From NCBI GenBank assembly GCA_025435555.1, contig JAIWWG010000020.1:357076-421075 (forward strand): a DNA stretch of 64,000 nt, read 5' to 3'. The stretch comes from Chytriomyces cf. hyalinus JEL632 (Eukaryota; Chytridiomycota; Chytridiomycetes; Chytridiales; Chytriomycetaceae). The notes beneath the pieces were generated by a model. The model saw only the letters and a program-made list of their open reading frames with translations, did not search any database and was not told the DNA's origin. Made by a program: the position numbers and the translations under genes. The first letter of the stretch is position 1, and each line of letters begins with the position of its first letter. Positions 22,366-35,206 of the stretch are shown here, in pieces.

Positions 22366-25300
22366 ATGAGCGATCCCTTCTCTGCCACTGACATTCATCA
22401 GATCCCCATGGACAGCGATCCAGATGTATCACCAGATCAATCCTGTCCCGAACAGCAGGATTTGAATGATACGCGAAGTGTGACTCTGTTTCCTCGTTTC
22501 TGAGTGAAGTGATGCTGATGCAACGGTTCAAACCAACAGCAACAGCGATGGACACGAACGACGCCACGATGTCTACCCATGCCAGCAACGATATTCCTAT
22601 CCGTATTACGTCATCTTCATCTTTGCATAGCGCGCAACAAGCAAACAAGATGCCCTCGCACCAACACTCAAACGCGACAAGTTTGACGTCATCCGTAACT
22701 GGATCTGGTCCCTTTGAAGCCTCGTCGAATGCATCTGGAGACACAAAACATCATGCTACAGGTAAGTGCTGAGCGTCTGATCGATTATCTTCTTTCGTAT
22801 TACAACCAGTCATGAATGACGCAGTTTATTATTTTCGCAACTCAGAAGCCTCGACGCATTCACACAATGCCGCTGAACAAGAGCACATCCATCGAGAGTT
22901 TCAAGATGCTGAAAGCGCAAGTCCCGAAACAAGTTCTCGGGAAGCTTCCTCTGAAACAATCCGAGTATTTATCCCACATGACGACACAAATACCCCGCTC
23001 GAGAACTTGCCAGTTCGTGCGCGAAATCATTCCGGTGAAGTCTGCTTTCACTTTTTAAGGGCCTTTCAAGCGACTGATCTCCATTTTTCAATCGCAGAGG
23101 TGACACCAGAAACGAATTCAACCCAGCATGAAGCCATCAATGAGATGACTCCTTATTCAATTCGGTCGCAAGTAGCAGCTGTCAAAGACATAGTCCCTGA
23201 AGACAAGGATCCGGACAATCGATTGGACGCGTCGCATTCTCCCACTTTCGATCAACACCAAACCAGCGAGGCCTTGCACGCACCAAAACCGTCACCAAAA
23301 GAATGCTCGAAAGGTGGTTCAGTTGCAGATCAACCTTGCGCGGTCACTGCAGCGGCCGAATCCACACACAAGTTATTAAATCAATCCAAAGAGATGGAAG
23401 CCGCTTTGGACGAACGCTGCGCCGAAAATGATCACACCCTTCAGAATGTATCCTCAATATTGCAAAAATCGGAAACGAAGGAGCAAGATTTGCCCCTGAT
23501 TTTTCAGGATGATACATCATTGATACATGGGGCCACTACGTTGAACGCGGCTATCGAAACTGCTGCCTTTGAGCTGCCTCGAGTTGGACTGGAAAAGAAC
23601 ATAAATTCATTATTGCACGTTGCTCTTGCTCACGATTTGGACTCTGAAAAAACGGATTCTTCAAACACATCAAGCTCAGATACGCATTGTATCGCTGAGT
23701 CTGTTGAACGCGCTGGCGAAACAATGAATACAGTGGCCGAGCATTCTCTGAAAGAATTGGATAACTTATCGCACAGTGGAGGTGGAGCAGAACCGCAGCC
23801 GCATGATCCCGACGAAAGCTCTCTTCCTGCTGAAATTGAAACTTTACCGCGAATGCATTCAGAAGACCATGTAATTGAACTGCAACAACCGCATGACAAT
23901 CAACCACGCGAATTGATCTACACCATGAGTGAATGTCTCGATACAAGCTCGAATACCGACAAGTCTCATGGAGCCATGATACCAAACTTGGAGGCCTCCA
24001 TTTCTCATGAGGCAGCAGAATCAACGATGGATAAAGTCATTGATGTCCAAAATAACATAATGGGATCCGAACTAGTTAGTCATACCGCATCGCATGAGAA
24101 CGAGAATGAGGTTCAAGAGTATGTTGAAATGCAGGAAAATCAGTCTGAAAATGCGAGAAATTCAACCTCGTCGAGAAGTGCTGACATCTCGTCTCAAACA
24201 TGTTTGGGCGGAGAAGTCGAAAACTACACTGAGAAGGCAGAAGCAGTTAAATGGGGAGTTCCAAAAGAATATTCTTTGTCCACGTTTGAATCGGGTGTTA
24301 GTTTCGAAGTTATATCGCCGGAATCGTCCATAAAAGGTGCGTTCGATCAGAAACGACAGCCAGTGTTAACTGTAATCATGTCACAGAGAATTCAAGGAGC
24401 CTGATTTGTCCTGAATCCACAGCACCGCATGCAGTAGAAGCGGCTGACGGTAATATGATCAAATTCGACGACATCTCGCGTTCAGTTGTGGGTGATACTG
24501 CTGCCAGTGAGGGGATGGTATTGAACGTTGACGCCGAAGACGCACTTCCTGATTTAAACGGCGAAAACCCTCAAGAATCGGCGTTGATCGCAATAGATGA
24601 GGCGCAGCTCCCCAGCAGTATTGCCACAGGCGCAAAACTTGGCAGTCATACTCCTGTTTCTTCGGAGGTTGAAAATCCATATTATATGGAAACATTTTCA
24701 GTGGCGGATGCTTCACATTCCATGTCAGCCTCTCGAATCGTTGGCGATCTTGCGGAACTCGAATTGAATCAGCCGGATGATATTCGCGATATCGAATCTG
24801 CAACGACAGATTTAGGGGAAAACGTTACTGGAAGAGCGACCGCCTCATCGGACAACTTGCCACCCTTTGCCGCGGCACCACAGCAAGCTGATTTCTTGGA
24901 ACTGGATGGGTGTGAGCATTTGAACGAATTGAGGGCTTCACTTCACGATCTAGCGCCCAAGGATTCTACGGAAATCTCACAGCGCATTGACGCAAAAGAT
25001 TCAGTCGCCGATGAAAACACAGAACTTGGTTTAAAGCTGAATTTCACCGCTGTTCAAAGCAATGATAGAAACAACGAACCTTCAGAACATGCAGAAGCTA
25101 GTTTCATCGAAATGCCTGAGGCGATTGATCCAAACGTCGGTCAATTTTTGGACGACACCGTGTCCCGACAACATGAAAATAACGGAGCTCTTGAAAGTAA
25201 CGCTTCAAAAAAAAGATCCTTGTCTGTGCCGCAAACTAAATTCTCAGCTTCTTTTTCAGCGTACCCGCCTTCGCCACATATTTTACCTGATGAGGGCCAA

Positions 25301-28300
25301 TCAAACTTCCAACCGAGCCGAATATCTCCAGATAAAACCAAGCTGGAAAATCCCTCCCTATGTTCGGAGCAAGCTTTCAGCAACAGAAATGGAAAATTGG
25401 ATGATTCAGATCAACAAGTTTCGATCTTAAAATCCGAGTTGGTGGAGGAAACCAGCGTTTTGAAAAAGGTTTCGACACCTGAGAATGAAGGGATGTCGGA
25501 TGAATTTCAAGGAATCCAAATTCTGGAAGATACGCAAGCAAATGAATCTTTGGAGACGCTTCCACAAGACTTGCAGGACAAACTGGCTGTGGCAAAAAGT
25601 GGCACAGCCGCTGCGATGGGCATTGAGATCGATTTGAAGCAGTTTGACGGGATCCCTGCTGACGGAACTGCCGCTTTGAATGAAATGGAGGTGGCTGCAG
25701 ACACAACGCCAGATTCCTTGGTCAGCGAAATCGAAGATACACCGGTGCCGACAGACCAAATATTTGGCCCTTCCCACACTGACGGCGCTGAAATGACTGC
25801 AGAAGGCATTATCACCGCATCAGCGGTGGTTGAAGAATTGCCGCTGACTCAAACTGCAGAACTTCCCGATGTAGGGGAATCTGAAAGCAAGACGGCTGCG
25901 ACGATAGAATCTGCGCAACTTTTCGAAAACGAAAACTGCCAAGAAGGTGTCGTAATGAGTACCCAGCCATTGGATGCAGATTTACCAATATCTGAAACGG
26001 AATTCATGGTGGGGAAAACTGAAGCCTTCAACTCTGCAACCGAGATTTTTCCTTGTGCAGAGGAAGCTTCAATTGCCTGTCAGCAAATACAAGAAGTTGA
26101 TGAATCTGGGTTAACCGAACCTCCGAAAACGATGAGCGCATCTGAGCTTACAGAGGAGCTTTCTTTGATCAAAAATATGGCTGATGTGACGATAGAATTC
26201 GCTTCTGCCGATTCGAAAAATACGAATGAACCCCAAGAAGCTGCCAAGGCAACGTTGAACTCGCTGTGCGAAACCAACGAGCGATCAGATTCGAATATCT
26301 CAGCAAAAAATATTGACTTCGCCGAAAACTCAGAACTGCCTCATGCATCATGTGATGAGATATTAGTCCTGGAAGATTCAGTTCAAGTTGCTCAAGCAGG
26401 CTGTAATACTGTGAATTTGCTGGGAATGCTAGCGGAAAGTCTATATTCTGAGGCATTTGCGAACGAAACTGTGGGTCCAGATGGCATGTTATTTACGGAA
26501 GTGCGGGTCAACATCAGCGAAAAAGCAGATTTACAACAGTCGGAAGAAATGGCTCTTGACTTTCCTCCGAAGCTTGACGCAGACATGATTCTTCCAGACA
26601 ATTCATTAGAACAAGAATTCAGCAATTTAGATCCTGAGGAACAAACCCGGGACGACATTATAAAACAGACCGACAAAAGTTCGATGCAAGAGCCGGATAC
26701 TAAAACGGAGTCTTCAAGTTTAGAAGCTGAAAGCGTGAGCAATTGGAAAACACCCGAACAACACGAGCAGCGTTTGGACTCGGCGTCGTCTGCCGTTGAG
26801 CATAACCAGGGCAACGGAGTTGAGGCAGATACTATCATACGAGCAGTGGCTCCTTCAGATGAAGCAGAGCTCGATGAAATCCAAGACGTGGTGCAAAGCG
26901 AAAAGCATACTCATTCTGCTTTCGAAACAAGCCTTTTTCCAAGTGCAGACGCTGCACAACCAGTCAAAGTGTCGAACGTAAATATGGATGAGCAAACAAA
27001 TTTCGTTGCTCCGATTTTAAGCTTTGCAGCCGTGGAAGTAAATGATGCGAAATCAGCGTCACAGGAAATGGAATCTGAAGTAGTTCATAGAGCTAAAAAC
27101 GTATCGAATAAGGAATCGACCACGCAACAAGGTATGTCAAACGTCATTGCAATTGGAAAGGCTACCGTGGATCCTGAAACTGGTGATTCTTTGACAGCCC
27201 TGACACACTCTTCCGACGATGCCGAATTGCTTTCACGAGCTACCGAAAATGAGAAGTTGTCAATTGAACCAGATACATCAAATTGTTTACCGGAAGATAC
27301 AGAATCCGTGAGAAAGACAGCTTCGCCACGTCAGGAATTCGCCGAAGTGGAGGCTTCTCAAATGATGACAAGGACACTGGAGACAGCGCCTGTAGAATGC
27401 ATCAGTCTTCCGAACACTTCCGTTGAACCCAACTTCTTGATTCTGGAAGATAATGAAGCTTGCTCAGTTGCTTCGACTGTTTTCAACATCGAGCCGCCCG
27501 CAATTCGCCAAGATGACTCAAAGCGTATCGTGGATAACGAGTCGGAAGAAACCGTGGTTCAGGGTGCAGGATCGATTGCGATGATGCAATTATCAGAAAC
27601 AGAGAATTTGGCTGGCGTTTGCACTGATACCATTTTATTGAAATCGAACATCCCTCATCTCCTGTCGCAAATTACTTATTTGGATCTGGACGATTTGGGA
27701 ACGGTCCAACAGCATGCTGAATTCTCAAGCACGCCCAATTTGGTGATGGAAGCAAATGATACACAACGTGACCTCCCAGATGAACTGCCTTTGCGACAAG
27801 TTGAAGCGGTAGAACCTGATCGTTTGCCAAGGCCATTTGAAAACCCGGCTGGGATTCAAGACGTGGGGGGGCCATCAAACAACGAAACTGAGCTCGAAGA
27901 TGTCTCGGTCGAAAAACTTGAACTGATTACTCCGCACACTGTGAACTTAACCATGGTGGAAAAACCTGCAATTTGCGAGACGGAATCCAGTCCGACTGAT
28001 GCCAGCGCCATCACAGAAGCCGTTCCTTGTCAAGAGCCACATTTTGAAGACGGCAAAACTGATGGCAATTCGAAATTACAGCAATTCCATGCTGAAGAAA
28101 ATCTGACTCCAAATATTGGCGCGGAAGTCAATGACATGAACGTCGTGCCAGAAAATATATCAGTCCCAACATGGACCTCCGCACAGCCAGAAAAAAGCAA
28201 AAATGAAATGGAACCTTTGGAGCATTCGCGCTATGTGCAGAAAAGCGCAATGCCCCCTGACAAGACGGCTCCAGTATCTGCGAAAGCTACACCTATGGCG

Positions 28301-31300
28301 GGAGACCTTGAAACAGAGGCAGTAAGAGAAGTCGAAATAGAGACACTAGAATCCGACGATTCAGAACATTTGTGCAAAACTGAAGAAGAGACGCGTAATT
28401 CGACTGACGAAAAGTGCGAAGTGGTAGTAACATCAAGCCTCGTGTGCAATTCAGTCACATCAGATGAAATGGCAAAAGCCCTTGAAGTGCCTGATCTGGA
28501 TCGAATTGCAAACGATGCTGTATCAGTATTTGACATTGCCGAAACTATGCTGCAAAATGCTGAAGAGGGCGTTGCCATTGGACAAAAATCTGCCGGTCTA
28601 AAGAATTGTTCAGCTCCTGTGACTGTAGAAGGGAATGCTCAAGTAAATCAAGACCTGAGCTTCTCGGACTCCAAAAACGAAGTTGTCATTGCTGAGCAAG
28701 TTGAGATACCCGCCTGCAACTTGCCTGATACTGGTATCGCAAATGCGATGCCAGCTCTTCCAAAACTTTCATCTGTTGCCGATTATGTTGAATACCAAAA
28801 TAGGGAAAACATTTCTAAAAGCGTGGAATCATCAGTTGAAATCGCTCCGTTGGAGGAACCTACGCGGCGGGATGTAATGGTTGCTGAGGAGAAGGAGCCA
28901 GAAACAGAGATAGACGATTTGCAGCAAGCGGGAGTGCAGCCCAACGAAGTTGAACCAGTGTCTTCAACGCAAAACCAAGGGGAGAATGCACCGCCAACCT
29001 CACAGCAAGGCTCCAAGGAAGACGCATTTTTATTGCGGCCTTCGATCGATTTAAGTTGGTCTGTCACGGATAACCCCGAAACCGAGCCAAATTGTGTCAC
29101 ATCGGAGGAACTCGCGAATCAGAAGTTTAAATTTGAGACTGAAAGCGGAGGGAACCGGGAGGAAACACCTGCCCTCGAATCCAGCGTGCATGCGCGAGGG
29201 CCGTCACCAGATGCTCCTCAACAAACTGTGCCACTTGAGAGTCATCAGAATGAGTTGGAAACTCAAGCCAAGGAATTAATAACGTGTGAAGCGGAATCTC
29301 TCACTGATGCGGTGACAGCAAGAAAACCTGCCCGGACGGAAGAGGTGTGTGTTGAGGAGAAACATGAAAGCACCACGAAAGAGTGGAGGCATGTGGAGAT
29401 GCAGCCTGGTGATTTGCCCGTTTTGAACTTTGGACCAGCCACTTTTGTGCAGGGTGGTGTAGAGCTGGCAGTGTTACCGATGACTGGTTCGGTCGAGGAG
29501 GAAGGAGAGCTTGTGTCAACTCCTGTCAGCTTCATAGCTTCTGACGAAATTCAAGAAAAATTCGAGCTTACGACCGTTGAATTAGAGGCACCAGTTATTC
29601 AAGCGCATAAACTTGGAGCATCGCGCGGAGAAGGAGAGAAAATTGCTGGTCCTCCAGACGGCCTGGAACGACCAATAAGCATGGATCCAAATTCTTCGGA
29701 GCTCGTGGCAGAAGCTGTTGAAAACATAACCCCGTCTGAGATATCTCATCATGTCACAGTCGAAACTGACCTTTTGGAATCGATCCCGAGTGGCGCGCAG
29801 TGCGTGTTAGAAAATACCGCACAACCCGATGGAATATGTTTTGAAGAGGAGAACCTCGCAAACAATTTAGGGGAGTTGCAGAACATCGAAGAACCCACTT
29901 CAGAAATTGAACCATTGCCCTCAAACAAAGAACTGTTGAAGCCAATGCCGTCATCTCTCCAAAGAATGGATTCAATTGCGCCAGTTCCAAATGATTTGAA
30001 GTTGTCCGAAAAGATTGTCGAAAGTTCTTCTGGCAGTGGCAATGAATCTGATCAAAGTGTGTCCGCTTCAGAAACGCCGGAGATCAGAAGTGCGGAACTC
30101 AAGGAACATAACCTCGCAATTTCTGAGGACCAGTGTTATCTCCCCGAAGAGATCGCTGAACGTGTGTCTGAACGGTCGGACAAACCAGAAGGCAAGCAAG
30201 ACGAAGGCGCGCAAGATGCATGCGAAGCTGCAGGATCTGAGCAAATTCAAGCATTCGAACCGTCTGTGCCTTCAGGTGAAACTTTGGCTGATGAAAGCAA
30301 TGTCTTAGAACGAGCGATTCGATTTGACAAACGTCCTGATCAAGTTGCAGCGAAAAACTCTCATCTGGACAAAACAGTCGCGCAGGCGTTCGATGTTGAA
30401 GTATTTTCGACACTGCTTGTCGAAAGTCCATTGGTAGATTCCATTGAATTCGCAGAACAAAAAGAAATACCTGCAGCGAGTGAAGTGGGAAATGAGGCAT
30501 CAGGCATTGCGGCAGATAATTGGACCAGTTCTTCTGGTTGGTCTTATCCATTTTTTTCGGCGCACTGATCGACTCATCCTTTACTTATCAGGTCCAATGA
30601 ACGAAGAAGAGCAGGAATCGACGTCGAACATGGATTCTGAAACTGTACGAGAGAGTGCTGGTTTGACTGCTGCAACGAGTGTAAATACATGCGATCCTTG
30701 CAACAAAGATACAAAAGCATTGAATGATTGCTCTGCACTGCGTCTTGCAGCTGGATCCGGAGACGTTGATTTAATGCAAGAAAAATGTCGGTCAATCTGT
30801 CTGCTGTTCGCGACATCAGATGCAGACGATCTCGGCATCTTCTTTGCCGAAATTTACATGCTGGTCTCTACTAACGGCCATTCCAAGTGCATGAAGGTGC
30901 TACTCTCGAATGATGCGTCGTGGAAGTCTGCTGCCGACGGATGCCAGAGGATTGTAACGCCAGCTCTCTTGAACGGCATTCACCGTGGTTGGGTCAGCGT
31001 CGTCCGAGCCATTGCAGAAAGCGAGTGCTGGCCCCTGATTGTGAAGCAAGTCGCTGCAAACGCTCTTCTGGCAAAAGCTTTGAACTACGTGTACAGCATC
31101 GACGCTTCTGTGGGCGTTTCTCCAGAATTCAATGAACGGAAACGAAATGACGCGCCGTGCATTGACATTGGAGAGTCTATCCTTTTTCCGCACTCAGCGG
31201 CCATGATTGAAGCAATGATTTCGGGAATGACTGGAACCAATTCGGTCCGTCTGTCACCTCTTGAGCCCGGTAGTATCAACAAAGGAATGGGCGCCTACAT

Positions 31301-33438
31301 GTTCTTGGAAAGCATCCATCCAAATGATAGAGTAAACTGCGACTCAATCAAAAATGACCTTTTGATCCTGTCGGCGTGGTTAGGTCATGAAGCAACAATG
31401 GCAGCAATCATTTCCGTGCTGCAGCCTGACATCCAAGGTGCTGCTGGCAGGAACGCTGTTAAAGCTGCAGCAAGCGCTGGGCATGCAACCATTATTGCAG
31501 CCTTGTTTTCAGCGGGTGTGAATTTTGATGCGGTTGGCCCTGATGCGCTGCAGATTGCAAAGAAACGCGGCCATTCAGACGCGTGTCAGTACTTGCAAGT
31601 TTTGGAAACTGTTCGAGCAAGCACAATAGTCAAAGTATCGGAAGAACCGGTACAGAATACTCGCGACGTCGGAGTGGAGCGAATGATGGACACGAGCAAG
31701 AATAAGGACGCCAATGTTTTCACAATTGCAAGCGTGTCGGAAGAAGTCGCCCGAATTAATGGAATTGTTCAACAAACCGACGCGTTTCCCGAATTGACGA
31801 GTGCGAGTCGGTCAGCGCACTCACCGCTTGAAGATGCCTCGTATAATAACTTGGATATCCGTCCAACCACAAGCGTGTCTCCGGCGCCGTCCAGTGGCAA
31901 ACGCAGTATCAAGTTATTTCCAGGTTCCAAAGTAAGAATTCTTTTTTCAGACGCGTTGAATGCTTTTCAACCCGCTTACATCCTCTATAGTTCTCCGCCA
32001 GCCAAAAATCAAGCATCAGTAAACACACGACACCCAGCTCTCAGACAAAATCTGAAAATACTCCCGAAGGACAAAGCCAGCATTCTTCAAATGCTGTCGA
32101 CGCAGCGCGGCTGTCGGCGTGGAGCAGAGTCCAAACTATGACAAGAAAAAGAGCCGGTTCCTCAATTGAAACGATCCAGTCCAACCACAACGTTGGCACC
32201 CACATGATCCGATCCGAGTTTGTGTACCAATTTCCCGACAGTCAGAGGGTAAAAATTCATTCGCACTGTGGCATTCAATCGATGTCTGATTTTTGAATTG
32301 TTTTAATATGCAGCTGAAGCAGCACATTATTAACGGTATCCCAAGCGCGTGGCGTGGCCATGTCTGGTTCCATCTCTTGACCACCACAAGCGGCATTCAA
32401 CAGAAAATGTCACCAACCGAAGCCATAGAATTTGAAGAATCGCTGATCGTCCGGTACCGTGGTTTGAGCAACGAAAAGAGCGAATACAGCGATGAAATCG
32501 CAAGCGACGTTCTCAGCGCGACAACATCACCATCTCGCGCGCATAAGTTGACGAGCATCCTCAATGCTCTGTGTCTCCGCGACTTGAAAGTCGGTTACAT
32601 CTGCTCCATGTGCTGGACAGCGAATTTAATGCTCCGCATTTTCGATTTGGACGATGAAAAAGTGTTTGTCGCAATGGTTCATTTGTTTGCACGCGGTAAA
32701 GCTGCACCCCTTGCAAAGAGTCAGACACTTCAACAGACGGATGCAAAATGGATTTCTTTACCGCGCAAGGTTTCCAACTCTAGTTCAGACAGTACTCATC
32801 GACGCCAATCAAAGTACCAGTTTTGGCAGTTGTACGCGTTTGAATGGACGCAGTTTTATGAAATGATGAATGTTCATGAGCATTTGCTGCTGCGCTGGTC
32901 GCCAGTGTTAAAGAAGCGATTGGTGAGTTGCCTGCGAGCTTGTGAGATGCTTTCCCAGTTCTGAAACTGAATCATCATCTTCCAGGATGCCATCAACGTA
33001 ACGTCCATTCAATTCGCGTCTGGCTGGCTCCTATCCCTATTTGAACAGTGCCAGCATATCGGCCCATACCGCTCAACTCCACTGTTACCTTACCACATTG
33101 TCCTAAGAATCTTGGACAACATCTTCCTATGGGGGTTTGACGCTTTACCAGTCCTCAGCGCCGCAATTCTTAAATGGTACGAACCACTGTTGATTCGATT
33201 GACGCCAAATTGTGTGTTGGGATTTTTACGCAACACGACCGAGTTGTCTCCGCCGCATCCGTTGAATCAGTGGACCGTGGAACAGGAAGATCGGTTTTTT
33301 ATGATGGTTGCGGATTTATGGGTGGATGCATCGAAGCCGCGTCTTTCTGCGCTGGTGCATCGGTGGGGAAAAAAGAAGGGGGATGACGCAAAAATGTCGT
33401 TGATTGAGAGGATTCGGTATGATTGGGCTCAAGCATGA
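22366..33438 (+). CDS. Giant acidic protein (3,544 residues) with ankyrin repeats and a C-terminal finger-less TBC domain
   Basis: Eight exons (22366-22477, 22540-22761, 22810-24336, 24423-30536, 30592-31931, 31991-32248, 32314-32922, 32986-33438) sum to 10,635 nt, divisible by three. Residues 1 to about 2,650 are disordered and strongly Glu/Asp/Ser-rich, 2,038 of them from a single 6.1-kb exon with no recognisable domain. Residues about 2,680-3,000 contain ankyrin-type repeats (SALRLAAGSGDVDLM, NAVKAAASAGHATIIAALFSAGVN, DALQIAKKRGHSDACQYL). After a Ser-rich linker comes the TBC domain (INGIPSAWRGHVWFHLLTT onward). Both fingers are missing: IASDVLS at the Arg-finger site and GYICSM at the Gln-finger site. 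It is closest to the TBC gene just upstream, sharing the EF.Y.FPD lead-in and intron positions, so a tandem duplication is likely. The start codon at 22366 is inferred. Confidence 0.78.
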
Positions 33439-33564
33439 GATTGCAGCGCCGTGAGGCGATTTGGTAGATTATGTATATGTTAAGGTGATGCTACAAAATT
33501 GTATGTTTAGAAAGTGGGGGTGAGTTTTATTGTTTCAAAACTAGAGAAAAGGGCATTCTACAGT

Positions 33565-35068
33565 TTAAAGCTTTGCTTTCTTGCTGTTTGCAATCTCAAT
33601 AAACGCATCTGCCGCCTCATTCACCTGCTGCGTGGTATGAATCGCGCTCAACTGAACACGAATCCTGGCCTGCCCCTTTGGAACAACAGGGTAACTGAAC
33701 CCAATCACATAAATCCCGCGTTTCAACATCTCATCTGCGATATCCGATGCAAGTTTAGCATCGCCCAACATGACTGGCACAATTGGATGGTTTTCGCCCT
33801 TGAGAGTGAACCCGGCTGCGGCCATGCGGCTGCGGAAGAGGTTGGTGTTTGCAACAAGTTGTTTTCGTAGTTGGACGCCTTCAGTATCAATGAGTTCGAA
33901 TGCTTTTTGGGCGCTGCCGACGACTGCTGGGGGGATGGAGTTGGAGAAGAGGTATGGACGGGAGCGTTGGCGGAGGAGGGTGATGACTTCTTTTGTGGAT
34001 GTTGTGTATCCTCCTGTAAGAGATGAAAAATTGATTGGGTGAGTTTTCCGTGTCGCATTGACTGGGTATAGAAGGCGGATAATTTACCAGCAGCTCCACT
34101 GACGGCTTTTCCAAGAGTAGAGTTGATGATATCAATTCTATCCTCAACACCAAAGTATTCTGGAGTTCCGCGCCCATTCTTTCCAAAGAATCCAGTCGCG
34201 TGACATTCGTCAATGAATGTCAAGGCATTGTATTTGTCGGCGAGATCGCAGATTTTGTCCAAAGGTGCAACACTTCCGTCCATGGAAAAGACACCATCGG
34301 TGGCAATCAGTTTGATGCGAGCACCTGCCGCGTCGGCTTCTTTAAGGCGTTCCTCCAAATCGGCCATATCGCAGTTTTTGTATCTGGGATCGAGAGTGCA
34401 AGAACTCTGTTAAGATCGCAAACAGAAAAAGAACAGAAACAAACCTGAATCTCTTTGCTTTACACAGCCGAATACCATCAATAATCGAGGCGTGGTTCAA
34501 CGCATCCGAAATCACGGCATCGTTTTCAGTGAGAATGGTTTCGAAAATTCCGGCATTCGCATCAAAGCAGCTCGGGTACAAAATGGTGTCTTCCTTTTTG
34601 TGGAACTTTGAAATTGTAGATTCGAGCTGTTTGTGAATGTCTTGAGTGCCGCAGATGAAGCGCACGGATCTTTTGAGGACGAAGGAGAGATATGTCCGAA
34701 AGAAGAGAGACGGTATCAGAGATTGTTCGAAAGATGATAGAGAGAGAGAGAACGTACCCGAGTCCGTTTCCGTGTGAATCGATGGCGCTCTTGGCTGCTT
34801 CGCGAATGGCGGGATGGCCAGCAAAGCCGAGGTAGTTGTTCGCACAAAAGTTGACGACTTTGGGGCTGTCTTTGACGCCAATGGTGGAGGACTGGGCTGT
34901 GGTGATGACCCTCTCGTTCTGTTGGGTGTTCAGGACACAGTTTTTTTCCGGACGGCGGGATACGAGGTTCACCTTGAAGGTTCCGGCAGCCTTGATCTCC
35001 TCAATCTGCTTTGCCAGGATGGACTGCAGCTGCTTGCGGCCAGTTGAGTACGCGCGGGACTGGATCAT
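33565..35068 (-). CDS. GCAT: 2-amino-3-ketobutyrate CoA ligase (glycine C-acetyltransferase), mitochondrial
   Basis: PLP enzyme that splits 2-amino-3-oxobutyrate with CoA into glycine and acetyl-CoA. Four exons (35068-34758, 34669-34445, 34383-34088, 34013-33565) give 426 residues. Visible family marks: [60 protein letters not shown], and [18 protein letters not shown], where the Lys is the expected PLP-binding residue, followed by RPYLFSN. The N-terminus [13 protein letters not shown] looks like a mitochondrial presequence. It diverges from threonine dehydrogenase, the preceding enzyme of the pathway, across a 138-bp gap, and converges with the giant TBC gene (126 bp between stops). Confidence 0.95.
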
Positions 35069-35206
35069 CGTCGCTTGTTTATAAAATGTTTTATTAGGAC
35101 GCTCGGGCGCTGTCGGGATTGAAGCGGAACTCGGAATCAGAAATTGCTCCGAAGGGGTCCTTCGAGAGATTTCGCGTGCTTCCTTTCCGTTTTTCTGAAA
35201 TTCGAA
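35069..35206. promoter_or_regulatory. 138-bp bidirectional promoter of the threonine-to-glycine pair
   Basis: Separates the starts of KBL and TDH. GC-balanced, with no obvious TATA box. Shared control of the two enzymes is an inference from spacing and pathway. Confidence 0.6.
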
